From Muribaculaceae bacterium (lineage in GTDB: Bacteria > Bacteroidota > Bacteroidia > Bacteroidales > Muribaculaceae): DNA of 64,000 nt. The stretch spans positions 1 to 64,000 of the forward strand of contig JAFYYU010000015.1 of NCBI GenBank assembly GCA_017557425.1, given 5' to 3'. The notes under the pieces are model-generated. The model was not told where the DNA came from, did not search any database, and worked only from the letters and a program-made list of their open reading frames with translations. Positions 53,324 to 61,632 of the stretch are shown here, piece after piece (position 1 is the stretch's first letter; each line of letters starts with the position of its first letter). The position numbers were made by a program, and so were the translations under genes.

Positions 53324-53535
53324 CCTTCGCTCGATGGCTGGTTTTTGTGGCAAAATATCAAAAAATAAATCTTATAGGATGCCATTTATTGTTAAAAAGT
53401 GTAAACTTTTTCATTTTTAATTTCCAAAATTTAAACATTGCGACACCTCACGAGCCACTATTATAAGGGAATTTGCGTGGAACAATCTCTCCGGAATGCC
53501 ATTTTCGGTAAAATGTTTACAAGTGTTTAAAGGGT

Positions 53536-53566
53536 TTGGCCGGGTTATGGGTTTGAAGTAATTTTG
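53536..53566 (+). promoter_or_regulatory. Promoter of the NlpC/P60 peptidase gene
   Basis: TTG at 53536-53538, 20-bp spacer, TAATTTTG at 53559-53566. Transcription near 53570 gives a leader of about 98 nt. Confidence 0.7.
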
Positions 53567-53587
53567 CGACTGCAAACCAGGGCGTAC

Positions 53588-53638
53588 GGCATTGAATCGT
53601 TCACAATGCCCTTGACGAAGGGACCGCTCGATGGAGCG
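53588..53638 (+). promoter_or_regulatory. Structured 5' leader with three hairpins
   Basis: GGCATTG/CAATGCC (53588-53594 with 53604-53610), CCCTT-GACG-AAGGG (53609-53622, sharing two bases with the first) and CGCTC-GATG-GAGCG (53625-53638). The first two stems compete for the shared CC, which is compatible with a switch; no known riboswitch is recognised. Confidence 0.45.
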
Positions 53639-53667
53639 AATCTTCCAGTCCACAAAATATATTATTT

Positions 53668-54198
53668 ATGAGTTTTATCAATAAAATACGTTTAACTGCA
53701 CTATTTGTAATTTTTGCAATTTCCCTTTCTAGCTTCACTGCTCAATCCCAGCAGCTGAGCAACCGCAAACAAGGCACCGTTCTGGAACAATTGGAGCAGA
53801 ACAGCCGCAACAGCATCATCGACCAAGTTATCAATTACGCATACCGGTTCCGTGGCACTCCTTACCGCTACGGCGCCATGTCGCCCAGAGGTTTTGACTG
53901 CTCGGGCTTTACCAGCTATGTATTCAAGCGCTTCGGCATCAATCTGGACCGCTCCTCGAGGGGTCAAATCAGTGACGGCGTGCGCGTCAAGAAGAATGAC
54001 CTGCAGCCTGGTGACCTGGTGTTCTTCCAGGGCCGTTCGGGCCGTGGTGGCGTTGGCCATGTAGGCATTGTGACCAAGGTGAACGACGACAACACCTTCC
54101 ATTTCATCCACTCGGCTTGCAGGAGCGGCGTGACCGAGAGCAAGAACACCGAGGCTTATTACAGCCGCCGCTACGTGGGCGCCTGCAGAGTTCTGTAA
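53668..54198 (+). CDS. NlpC/P60 (C40) cysteine peptidase, exported
   Basis: 176 residues. Signal-like N-terminus (LTALFVIFAISLSSFTAQSQ) and a single NlpC/P60 domain (about 50-170). The catalytic triad is visible: Cys in RGFDCSGFTSYVF (about 78), His in GVGHVGIV (about 131) and His in FHFIHSA (about 145); RGTPYRYGAMSP precedes. Such enzymes cleave gamma-D-Glu to meso-diaminopimelate bonds in peptidoglycan stem peptides. It has its own promoter with a folded leader, and a terminator 26 nt after the stop. Confidence 0.93.
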   Translation: MSFINKIRLTALFVIFAISLSSFTAQSQQLSNRKQGTVLEQLEQNSRNSIIDQVINYAYRFRGTPYRYGAMSPRGFDCSGFTSYVFKRFGINLDRSSRGQISDGVRVKKNDLQPGDLVFFQGRSGRGGVGHVGIVTKVNDDNTFHFIHSACRSGVTESKNTEAYYSRRYVGACRVL

Positions 54199-54223
54199 AA
54201 CAAATCATATCATAATGCATAAG

Positions 54224-54262
54224 TGAAGTGTGTGCCCAAATGGGTGCACACTTCATTTATGT
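54224..54262 (+). terminator. Terminator of the NlpC/P60 gene
   Basis: TGAAGTGTGTGCCC and GGGTGCACACTTCA arms (54224-54255) with a short loop, then a weak T-rich tail. Confidence 0.75.
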
Positions 54263-54273
54263 TTCATGAAAAT

Positions 54274-54304
54274 TTGCGGTATTGCGGCTTTTTGTGTACG
54301 TTTG
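54274..54304 (+). promoter_or_regulatory. Promoter of the esterase gene
   Basis: TTG at 54274-54276, 20-bp spacer, TACGTTTG at 54297-54304; leader about 25 nt to the ATG at 54334. Confidence 0.65.
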
Positions 54305-54333
54305 CACCAATAAAACAAACATTGCGACACGTT

Positions 54334-55659
54334 ATGAATTCTAGATGTTTTTTCTTCTTGACGCTTTGGCTGGCCACGGTATTAGCTGTGCAGGCGGGCC
54401 ACACAATGCTCGACGGCGTGCTGGAGCAGTCGGCAATTTATCCGGGGACCGTCCATACGTTCCAGGTCTATGTTCCTGGCCAATATGACGGCAAACGCCC
54501 TGCCGCACTATATGTGGGCCTCGATGGTGTGTTGTGCAACGCTCCCCAAGTGATGGACTCGCTCATTGCCGCCGGCAAGATGCCCGTGACCATCGGCGTG
54601 TTCCTGCAGCCCGGCATCATCAAGGACAAGGACGGCACGGTGTTGCGCTACAACCGCTGCTACGAGTTTGACAGCACGACAGGGACTTTTGCGGCGTTTC
54701 TTGAGAGCGAAATCCTGCCCGCGGTCGAGCAGATGAAGACCAGTAAGGGCAAAGCCATCCGCCTGTCCCGCAGGCCCGAGGACAGGATGATTTTCGGCCT
54801 GAGCAGCGGCGGCATCGCGGCCTTTAACGCAGCATGGCACCGCCCCGACCTGTTTGGCAAAGTGTTCACCGGCGTGGGCACATTTGTGGCAATGCGCGGC
54901 GGCAACGACCTGCAGGCACTCGTACGCAAGACCGAACCGCAGCCGCTACGCGTGTTTATCCAGGACGGAAGCAATGATGCCTGGAACCCGCTGTTCGGCC
55001 ACTGGTACGAGGGCAACCAGCTGCTGGCTAGCGCACTGGAGTTCGCCGGTTATGACGTGCAGTGTGACTGGAGCGATGGCGGACACAACGTAAAGCGCTC
55101 CACCGAGATATTCCCCCAAGTCATGGAATGGATGTGGCGCGACTGGCCCGCAGCGCTGGCCGCCGGAGTCACGCAGAACGACTTCCTGAAAGAACTATCC
55201 TGCGACGAGGACAAGGGCTGGGAAAAAGCCGGCGAGGGCATGAAAGGAAAACCCGTTACACGCATCATCTATCCCGACCTGACCAATATCGCGATGATTC
55301 CCACCACACCAGGCAACACCGTGTGGCAATACCTGCTGCAGGACGGGCAACCCACTTATGGTGAGCCCTTCTACTGGCTGCACAACGATGACAACAGCCG
55401 CCCGCTGGACATACAGACCATCACTTTTGACGGCAAGGGCAACCTGTGGGCAGTCACCAGCGCGGGAATACAGATCTGTGACCAGAACGGACGCGTGCGC
55501 GCCATCCTGCGCATGCCGCCGGATGTCGGCCCCATCAACGAGATCACCATCAGCGGAGGCTACGTGTGGCTGCTTACCGACAGTCTGAACTGGCGCCGAC
55601 GCCTCAACGTCGCCTCTCCTATCCTCGGCATCCGACCTGAGAGCCAAGGGCAAGGCTGA
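54334..55659 (+). CDS. Secreted alpha/beta-hydrolase esterase with SMP-30-like C-terminus
   Basis: 441 residues from the ATG at 54334 (MNSRCFFFLTLWLATVLAVQA); the frame upstream overlaps a terminator. Residues 25-290 form a putative esterase (ferulate/enterochelin-esterase-like) with nucleophile in GLSSGGIAAFN (about 195), acid in QDGSNDAWNP and His in GGHNVKRS (about 258). Residues 330-441 resemble the C-terminal blade of an SMP-30/gluconolactonase propeller (TFDGKGNLWAVTSAGIQICDQNGRV, ending RRLNV and SQGQG), probably truncated. Likely releases acyl or aryl esters from polysaccharide. Confidence 0.82.
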   Translation: MNSRCFFFLTLWLATVLAVQAGHTMLDGVLEQSAIYPGTVHTFQVYVPGQYDGKRPAALYVGLDGVLCNAPQVMDSLIAAGKMPVTIGVFLQPGIIKDKDGTVLRYNRCYEFDSTTGTFAAFLESEILPAVEQMKTSKGKAIRLSRRPEDRMIFGLSSGGIAAFNAAWHRPDLFGKVFTGVGTFVAMRGGNDLQALVRKTEPQPLRVFIQDGSNDAWNPLFGHWYEGNQLLASALEFAGYDVQCDWSDGGHNVKRSTEIFPQVMEWMWRDWPAALAAGVTQNDFLKELSCDEDKGWEKAGEGMKGKPVTRIIYPDLTNIAMIPTTPGNTVWQYLLQDGQPTYGEPFYWLHNDDNSRPLDIQTITFDGKGNLWAVTSAGIQICDQNGRVRAILRMPPDVGPINEITISGGYVWLLTDSLNWRRRLNVASPILGIRPESQGQG

Positions 55660-55694
55660 AAAACATAGCGCTAACGACCGCCAACTGAAAACTA

Positions 55695-55764
55695 TTCCAT
55701 AAATTTGGCTGCGCCTCAGCAAAACTCAAATAAACTTGGTCTTGTGTTCGGCTTGCACAAATTT
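55695..55764 (+). repeat. Dispersed promoter-linked repeat, copy B
   Basis: Inverted relative to 49991-50060; reading on the plus strand it runs TTCCATAAATTTGGCTGCGC to GGCTTGCACAAATTT and ends 4 nt before the -7 box of the Rel/SpoT gene. Confidence 0.85.
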
Positions 55765-55768
55765 TTAC

Positions 55769-55776
55769 TACCTTTG
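55769..55776 (+). promoter_or_regulatory. Promoter -7 box of the Rel/SpoT gene
   Basis: TACCTTTG immediately downstream of the dispersed repeat; leader about 25 nt. Confidence 0.65.
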
Positions 55777-55803
55777 TAGTTTAAATATAACTGACTACGA
55801 CTC

Positions 55804-58026
55804 ATGATGCAGAACCACATATCGCCCGATAAGGAAGACCAGATGATTGAACTGGCCTACCAGAACCTGTTAAATGGCTATTTGTCAAGCAATCACCGCA
55901 AGAAAGTGGAAGTCATTGACAAGGCGTTTAAGTTCGCGCGTGATGCCCACCAGGGCATCCGGCGGCGCTCGGGAGAGCCCTATATCCTGCATCCCATCGC
56001 CGTGGCGACCATCGTAAGTCAGGAAATAGGACTGGGTTCCACCAGCATCAGCGCAGCACTGCTGCACGACGTGGTCGAGGACACAGACTACACTGTCGAG
56101 GACATCGAGGCCCAGTTTGGCGCCAAAATTGCCCGCATCGTGGACGGACTGACCAAGATCTCGGGAGGCATCTTTGCAGACAAGGCATCGCTGCAGGCCG
56201 AGAACTTCCGCAAGCTGCTGCTCACCATGAGCGAGGACATACGCGTGGTGCTCATCAAGATGGCCGACCGCCTGCACAACATGCGCACTCTGTCGTCGAT
56301 GCCTGCCAACAAACAGTACAAGATTGCGGGTGAGACGCTCTACATCTACGCTCCGCTGGCCCACCGTCTGGGTCTATACGCCATCAAGACCGAACTTGAG
56401 GACCTGAGCTTCAAATACAATCACCCCGCCGAGCACAAGCGCATCAGCGAACAGATTTCGGCCAGCGAGGAGAGCCGCAACGAGTTGTTCGCACGCTTCT
56501 CGGCACCCATCCGCGAGCGGCTGGACAACATGGGGCTCAAGTATGAATTCAACACCCGCGTCAAGTCGTGCTACTCGATCTGGAACAAGATGCAGACCAA
56601 GCACATCCCCTTTGAGGAAGTCTATGACCTGTACGCGGCGCGCATCGTATTTGAATGTGACGACGAGAGCGCCGAGAAACGCATCTGCTGGAACATCTAC
56701 AACGAGATCACTGAGGTCTATGCCAAGCACCCCGACCGCGTGCGCGACTGGCTCACGACGCCCAAGGTGAACAAGTACCGCGCCCTGCACGTCACCGTGA
56801 TGGGCCCCGACGGCAACTGGGTCGAGGTGCAGATCCGCAGCCGCAAGATGGATGACATCGCCGAGCGAGGCTTTGCTGCCCACTGGAAATACAAGATCGG
56901 CGAGAGCGAGGAAGAAAAAGAGCTGGCTGCATGGCTCGGCACCATCACCGACATCCTCAAGGACCCTGAACCCAACGCCATCGACTTCCTGGACACCATC
57001 AAACTGAACTTGTTTGCCAGCGAGATTGTCGTCTTCACCCCCAAAGGCGAAACCATGACATTGCCCAAAGGGGCCTCGGTGCTTGACGTGGCCTTTATCC
57101 TGCACACCGACCTGGGCACGCATTGCATCGCCGGCAAGGTAAACCACAAGCTGGTGCCCCTGTCCTACAAACTCTCAAGCGGCGACCAGGTGGAAATCCT
57201 TACCAGCCAGTCCAACACCCCCAAAGCCGAGTGGGAGAAATACCTCGTCACCGCCAAGGGCAAAACAAGGCTGCGCTCGGCCCTCAAGCACGAACGCCGA
57301 CTCATCATCGAGCAAGGCGAGAAAGAGTTCATGGACTTCTTGAAAAAGCACAATATCGAATTCAGCAACGAGGTCCTCTCCCAAGCCATCACTCGGCAGC
57401 GCATCGCCAACAAGGAGGAGCTGTTCTTCCTCATCGGCAACGGCGAGATCGCCCTCAACGAGGATCTTGTCAGCCAAAAGGAGCAAGGCTCGCGCATCAA
57501 CTGGTGGCGGCGAAATCCTTTCAAAGGCAAAGATGAACCCCAAAAAACCTCCGAAGAAGCGGCCGAAGCCATCGACACCAAGGCCATCTACCCCCTGACC
57601 ACACGCAACGGCGTGAGCAACTATCAGATTGCCGACTGCTGTCATCCCATCCCTGGCGATGACGCAGTGGGATTTCTCAACGATGCCGGACGCGTCGTGG
57701 TGCACAAGATGGACTGCCCCACCCTGGCCCGCCTCAAGGCCAGCTACGGTTCACGCCTGATCCAGACCCAGTGGCAAGACAGCACCGACCGCTTCCTTGC
57801 CACCATCCACATCGAAGGCATCGACCAGAAGGGCATCCTTCAGTCCATCGTCAACATCATCTCGACCAACATGTCCATCAACATGAAGCGCATGAACGTC
57901 ACTGCCGACCAAGGCGTGTTCAACTGCGACCTTGACGTGCTCATCAGCGACACGAAGGTGGTTACCAACCTGTGCCGCGGAATCAAGAAAATCAAGGGCG
58001 TCAACAGTGCAACGCGCATGTCATAA
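55804..58026 (+). CDS. rel: Bifunctional (p)ppGpp synthetase/hydrolase (RelA/SpoT family)
   Basis: 740 residues. Hydrolase HD domain (about 30-190) with the HDxxED motif intact in ALLHDVVEDTDYT, so (p)ppGpp breakdown is expected. Synthetase domain (about 230-350; RVKSCYSIWNKMQTKHIPFEEVYDL, YRALHVTVMGPDG), TGS domain (about 400-460; VFTPKGETMTLPKGASVLDVAF) and a C-terminal zinc-finger/ACT part (YQIADCCHPIPGDDAVGF, then ATIHIEGIDQKGILQSIVNII). It controls the stringent response. The 7TM-HD gene follows after 37 nt. Confidence 0.95.
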   Translation: MMQNHISPDKEDQMIELAYQNLLNGYLSSNHRKKVEVIDKAFKFARDAHQGIRRRSGEPYILHPIAVATIVSQEIGLGSTSISAALLHDVVEDTDYTVEDIEAQFGAKIARIVDGLTKISGGIFADKASLQAENFRKLLLTMSEDIRVVLIKMADRLHNMRTLSSMPANKQYKIAGETLYIYAPLAHRLGLYAIKTELEDLSFKYNHPAEHKRISEQISASEESRNELFARFSAPIRERLDNMGLKYEFNTRVKSCYSIWNKMQTKHIPFEEVYDLYAARIVFECDDESAEKRICWNIYNEITEVYAKHPDRVRDWLTTPKVNKYRALHVTVMGPDGNWVEVQIRSRKMDDIAERGFAAHWKYKIGESEEEKELAAWLGTITDILKDPEPNAIDFLDTIKLNLFASEIVVFTPKGETMTLPKGASVLDVAFILHTDLGTHCIAGKVNHKLVPLSYKLSSGDQVEILTSQSNTPKAEWEKYLVTAKGKTRLRSALKHERRLIIEQGEKEFMDFLKKHNIEFSNEVLSQAITRQRIANKEELFFLIGNGEIALNEDLVSQKEQGSRINWWRRNPFKGKDEPQKTSEEAAEAIDTKAIYPLTTRNGVSNYQIADCCHPIPGDDAVGFLNDAGRVVVHKMDCPTLARLKASYGSRLIQTQWQDSTDRFLATIHIEGIDQKGILQSIVNIISTNMSINMKRMNVTADQGVFNCDLDVLISDTKVVTNLCRGIKKIKGVNSATRMS

Positions 58027-58063
58027 ATAACCAGCAACATCCACAAACCAGAAACCGAACGAT

Positions 58064-60166
58064 ATGTCCCGCAAGAATAACAACCTCATCATCATGGCGC
58101 TGGTGCTGCTCTCGATCCTGCTGATCGCGACAGCATTGTTCTTTAGCCGCGAGACCAGCCGAATCGACAGCTTTGAGGTGGGAAAACCCTGGCTGCACTC
58201 GAGGCTGGAGGCCTCCTTCCAGTATGATATCGAGCTTGACGAGGCCACCCGCAAACACATCACCGACAGCGTGAACCAGAACTTTGCCAAGATCTACACC
58301 CTCGACCGCAAGAAGGGAGAGCAGCAGATGGCATTACTCTCACGCGCCCTGAACGGTCGCAGCGGCAGTCAGGCCCTGTTGCAGGCGGTGTACAAGCTTT
58401 ATAGCGACGGCATCGTTGACAACGACGCGGCCAACGACATCCGCGCCGGCAAGCAGTTGCGCTTCATGGTCGGCAACAACGAGTTGCAGGTCGTTGATGC
58501 CACCAACATGAAGACCGTGCGCCAGGCATACTCTTGGCTCGCAGACTCGCTCCGCACCAACGCCGCCGTGCAGGAAGCCCTGAAGGCGGTGGACATCAGC
58601 CACTATCTCGTGCCCAACATGATGGTCGATGCCGCCGAGAACGAGAAATGGTTAGGCGAGGACCTGCGCAATGCCTTGCGCTCTCCCGGCACCATCCAGC
58701 AGGGTGAGGTCATCATCTCGAGGGGCGAAATCGTCACCCCCAAGAAGGCATCGGCCATCGAGAGCTACCAGAACGAGGTCACCCGCCGCAACAAGCAGCG
58801 CAACACCGACGAGGGACTTAATCTGCTGGGGCAGATCCTGATTGTAGCGACCATGATGCTGGCGTTCTACTTCTTCATTCGCCTGTTGCGCAAGCAGGTG
58901 TTCGGAAGCCTGCGTCGCATGGTGTTCCTGATTTCCTTCATCACGGTGTTTGTCATTGCGGTGTTCCTGCTCGTCAAATTCAAATACAGCCTGCTGTATG
59001 TCATCCCCTTCGGCCTGGTGCCCATTATCGTGTCCTCTTTCTTTGACGACCACACGTCATTCTTTGTACACATCGTCACGGTGCTCATCTGCTCGCTCGT
59101 CGCCAGCAGCCATCAGGCTGAATTCATCATCATGCAGTTCTTAGCGGGCATCATCTCGATCATTTCGGTCAAGGAACTGACCAAGCGCACACAGCTCGTG
59201 CGTTGCGCAGCGTTTATCTTCCTGGCCTACTGCATCACCTATGTGGCCATGACGCTCATCAATGAGGGCGACTTCGGCAAGATTGACAAGTTCTACTTTG
59301 CTTACTTCCTCATCAACTGCGTCATCCTCTCGTTCGCGTTCTTGATTATCCCGGTGGTGGAAAAGTTGTTCGGGTTCACTTCTTCGATGACACTGCTTGA
59401 GCTTGCCGACATCAACAACCCGTTGCTCCGACAGCTCTCCACCAACTGCCCGGGCACCTTCCAGCACTCGCTGCAGGTTGCCAACCTGGCGGGCGAGGCA
59501 GCGCTCAAGATCGGTGCCGACATGCAACTCGTGAGAGCGGGAGCGCTATACCACGACATCGGCAAGACCAAGAACCCCGCCTTCTTCACCGAGAACCAGA
59601 TCGGCGAAAACCCACACGACCACCTCGTGCGCCCCGAGGACAGCGCCAAGATTGTCATCGACCACGTGAACAACGGACTCAAACTTGCCGAGGACGCCGA
59701 CCTGCCCAAGGTCATCAAGGACCTGATTGCACAACACCACGGCAAGGGTGTGACACGTTATTTCTATTACAAAGCACGCGAGGCCCATCCCGACCAGGAA
59801 GTGGACAGAACGCCGTTCACCTATCCCGGCCCGAACCCGCAGACCAAGGAAGCCGCCATCCTCATGATGGCCGACGCCTGTGAAGCCGCCACCAAGAGCC
59901 TCAACGACCACAGCGAGGAATCCATTGCCGCCATGGTAGGAAAAATCATCGACGGACAAGTCGCCGAGGGGCTCCTGCGCGAGGCCCCCATCAGCTTCCG
60001 CGACGTGGAGACTATCAAGCGACTGTTCATCGAGCGACTGCGCACCGCCTACCATGCCCGCGTCTCCTACCCTAGCGAGGTCAAATCAAATGTCCCGGCA
60101 GACGACGGCACGACCGAAACGCCGCCGCCCTACAACGGCACCGCTGCGGCCCAAACCGAGAAATAA
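58064..60166 (+). CDS. 7TM-HD phosphohydrolase (PgpH-like c-di-AMP phosphodiesterase)
   Basis: 700 residues. One membrane helix (about 8-28), an extracytoplasmic domain (about 30-265; the 7TMR-HDED type), six membrane helices (about 268-455), and a cytosolic HD domain (about 470-650) with H in CPGTFQHSLQVANLAGE, the HD pair in ALYHDIGKTKNP, and later His and Asp in AQHHGKG and MMADACEAAT. The architecture matches PgpH, which hydrolyses c-di-AMP; in Listeria this family is inhibited by ppGpp, which fits its place directly after the alarmone gene. Pro-rich C-terminus (TTETPPPYNGT). Confidence 0.92.
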   Translation: MSRKNNNLIIMALVLLSILLIATALFFSRETSRIDSFEVGKPWLHSRLEASFQYDIELDEATRKHITDSVNQNFAKIYTLDRKKGEQQMALLSRALNGRSGSQALLQAVYKLYSDGIVDNDAANDIRAGKQLRFMVGNNELQVVDATNMKTVRQAYSWLADSLRTNAAVQEALKAVDISHYLVPNMMVDAAENEKWLGEDLRNALRSPGTIQQGEVIISRGEIVTPKKASAIESYQNEVTRRNKQRNTDEGLNLLGQILIVATMMLAFYFFIRLLRKQVFGSLRRMVFLISFITVFVIAVFLLVKFKYSLLYVIPFGLVPIIVSSFFDDHTSFFVHIVTVLICSLVASSHQAEFIIMQFLAGIISIISVKELTKRTQLVRCAAFIFLAYCITYVAMTLINEGDFGKIDKFYFAYFLINCVILSFAFLIIPVVEKLFGFTSSMTLLELADINNPLLRQLSTNCPGTFQHSLQVANLAGEAALKIGADMQLVRAGALYHDIGKTKNPAFFTENQIGENPHDHLVRPEDSAKIVIDHVNNGLKLAEDADLPKVIKDLIAQHHGKGVTRYFYYKAREAHPDQEVDRTPFTYPGPNPQTKEAAILMMADACEAATKSLNDHSEESIAAMVGKIIDGQVAEGLLREAPISFRDVETIKRLFIERLRTAYHARVSYPSEVKSNVPADDGTTETPPPYNGTAAAQTEK

Positions 60167-60249
60167 TCACGTTCCCTGGGCAATAATGCGCCCGAAATCG
60201 TGTTATATATAATTAAAGAGACAACAGTAAAACAGACTGACGACCGCAC

Positions 60250-60741
60250 ATGGTGTTTCAGACCATATTACTCATCGCTGGAGTAGCCTGCCTCGTGGTG
60301 GCGCTGCTGCTCGTGTTGTGGCCCCGATGGGTCGCCGCCGTTCCCGCATTTGCGGGACTCGCGCTCATGCACTGGAGCTATGCCATCGATGTGAAGACGA
60401 TGACCTTCATCTTCTGGGGCATCGCCACGCTCATCACAGTGGGTCTGTTCTACCTCCAGCCCAGCGGTGAACCCGACGGCAACCGCTCCAGCAACCTGTA
60501 CGTGGGATTCTCAGCCATGGCAGGCGGCATGCTGGGCATACTGCTCGCTCCCCGCATCATGGTGCTGGGCGTCATCCTGGGCGCCGCCATGGGTCAGCTG
60601 GCCTACAGCCGCACTCCGGCAGGCAAGTGGATGCTGTTCCCGTCCACACAGTTCTGGCGTTATTTCGCCGCCAAGTGCCTGCCCGCCATCGTCGCCGTCT
60701 CAATCGTGTGCATTGCTATCATGGGAGTGCTCATTGACTAA
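60250..60741 (+). CDS. Small four-helix membrane protein of unknown function
   Basis: 163 residues with about five hydrophobic segments, including a Gly-rich pair (VGFSAMAGGMLGILLAPRIMVLGVILGAAMGQLAYS) like the DUF456 type of membrane proteins. No catalytic residues are seen. It follows the 7TM-HD gene by 83 nt, without a recognisable TAnnTTTG box, and precedes the DUF4919 gene by 15 nt, so the three may share a transcript. Confidence 0.7.
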   Translation: MVFQTILLIAGVACLVVALLLVLWPRWVAAVPAFAGLALMHWSYAIDVKTMTFIFWGIATLITVGLFYLQPSGEPDGNRSSNLYVGFSAMAGGMLGILLAPRIMVLGVILGAAMGQLAYSRTPAGKWMLFPSTQFWRYFAAKCLPAIVAVSIVCIAIMGVLID

Positions 60742-60756
60742 AACAGTAAAGACTGA

Positions 60757-61485
60757 ATGAAACGTTTTCTCACCATAATCACAATAATTGCTACCTTAGC
60801 TGCATTGGCAGGAGCGCAGAACCGCCAAGATGCGCCCGAGCGCATCCAGCCCAACAAGTTCGCCATCAAGAAGGTGGACTTTGACCATGTGCGTGAAGTC
60901 ACCACCAACCCCAACAACGCCTATTTCTACCCCAAGCTCATGAAGGCCTACAACAGCAACGACACCACGCTGTCGATCGAGGGCTGGAGGAACTTTTACT
61001 ACGGCTACACGTTTCAAGAGGACTACAACCCCTTCCGCGAGAGCATCTATAGCAACGTCGTTGAACAGTTGTACTATAAGCAGCCCCACTCGCGCGCCGA
61101 GTGTGACAGTATCGAGAAATATGCCGAAAAGTCGCTCAACGACAACATGTTCGACATGAACCAGATGAACTTCTACATCTACGTCCTCAAGGAGAAAAAG
61201 AAACACGCCCGAGCTGCCGTCTGCCAGTACCGCCTAGACCGCCTCATCGCTGCCATCATGTCCAGTGGCCGTGGCACCAAGGAGGAGCCCTGGGTCGTCA
61301 TCGCACCCGAGCACGAGTATAACATCATCAACTTCCTGGGATTTGTCGCCACCGAGCACGAGACCCTGGACGGCGGTATCGACTACATCAAGGTCCAGCC
61401 CGTCGCCGGCAAGAGCGCCGTGGGCTTCTACTTCGACATCTCCCGCATGATGCAGGTTGCCGCCCTCAAGTTCCCCGACATCTAA
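60757..61485 (+). CDS. DUF4919 family exported protein
   Basis: 242 residues. Signal peptide (MKRFLTIITIIATLAALAGAQ) and a conserved domain of about 200 residues typical of DUF4919: LMKAYNSNDTTLSIEGWRNFYYGYTFQEDYNP, DSIEKYAEKSLNDNMFDMNQMNFYIYVLKEKK, AAIMSSGRGTKEEPWVVIAPEHEYNIINFLGF. The helical TPR-like spacing suggests a scaffold. Function not known. Ends shortly before a terminator. Confidence 0.82.
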   Translation: MKRFLTIITIIATLAALAGAQNRQDAPERIQPNKFAIKKVDFDHVREVTTNPNNAYFYPKLMKAYNSNDTTLSIEGWRNFYYGYTFQEDYNPFRESIYSNVVEQLYYKQPHSRAECDSIEKYAEKSLNDNMFDMNQMNFYIYVLKEKKKHARAAVCQYRLDRLIAAIMSSGRGTKEEPWVVIAPEHEYNIINFLGFVATEHETLDGGIDYIKVQPVAGKSAVGFYFDISRMMQVAALKFPDI

Positions 61486-61545
61486 CATGCCCGCGTTGCT
61501 CGTAGTTTAAAGACTATCGGACTTCAAACTGCAATACTATAGACT

Positions 61546-61575
61546 AAAGCCCTTGACGGGCTTTTTTCTTTTTTT
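61546..61575 (+). terminator. Terminator of the DUF4919 gene
   Basis: AAAGCCC-TTGAC-GGGCTTT followed by TTTCTTTTTTT. Confidence 0.9.
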
Positions 61576-61601
61576 AATTATTGGGGTTGGAATAAATTGT
61601 T

Positions 61602-61609
61602 TATCTTTG
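61602..61609 (+). promoter_or_regulatory. Promoter -7 box of the acyl-CoA synthetase gene
   Basis: TATCTTTG; TTG at 61581-61583. The ATG at 61597 lies before the box, so translation starts at 61633. Confidence 0.65.
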
Positions 61610-61632
61610 CGGCTAATAAACCTGTATCCGTT

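Larger units (their letters stand above)
53187..53667 (+). other. Gene-free stretch with hairpins, promoter and structured leader
   Basis: Two hairpins follow the leucine-rich gene: GCGGGCA/TGCCCGC (53226-53251) and AATGGCCT/AGGCCATT with an inner TTGCA/TGCAA stem (53281-53322). The NlpC/P60 promoter is at 53536-53566, followed by a folded leader (53588-53638). No ORF is supported. Confidence 0.65.
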
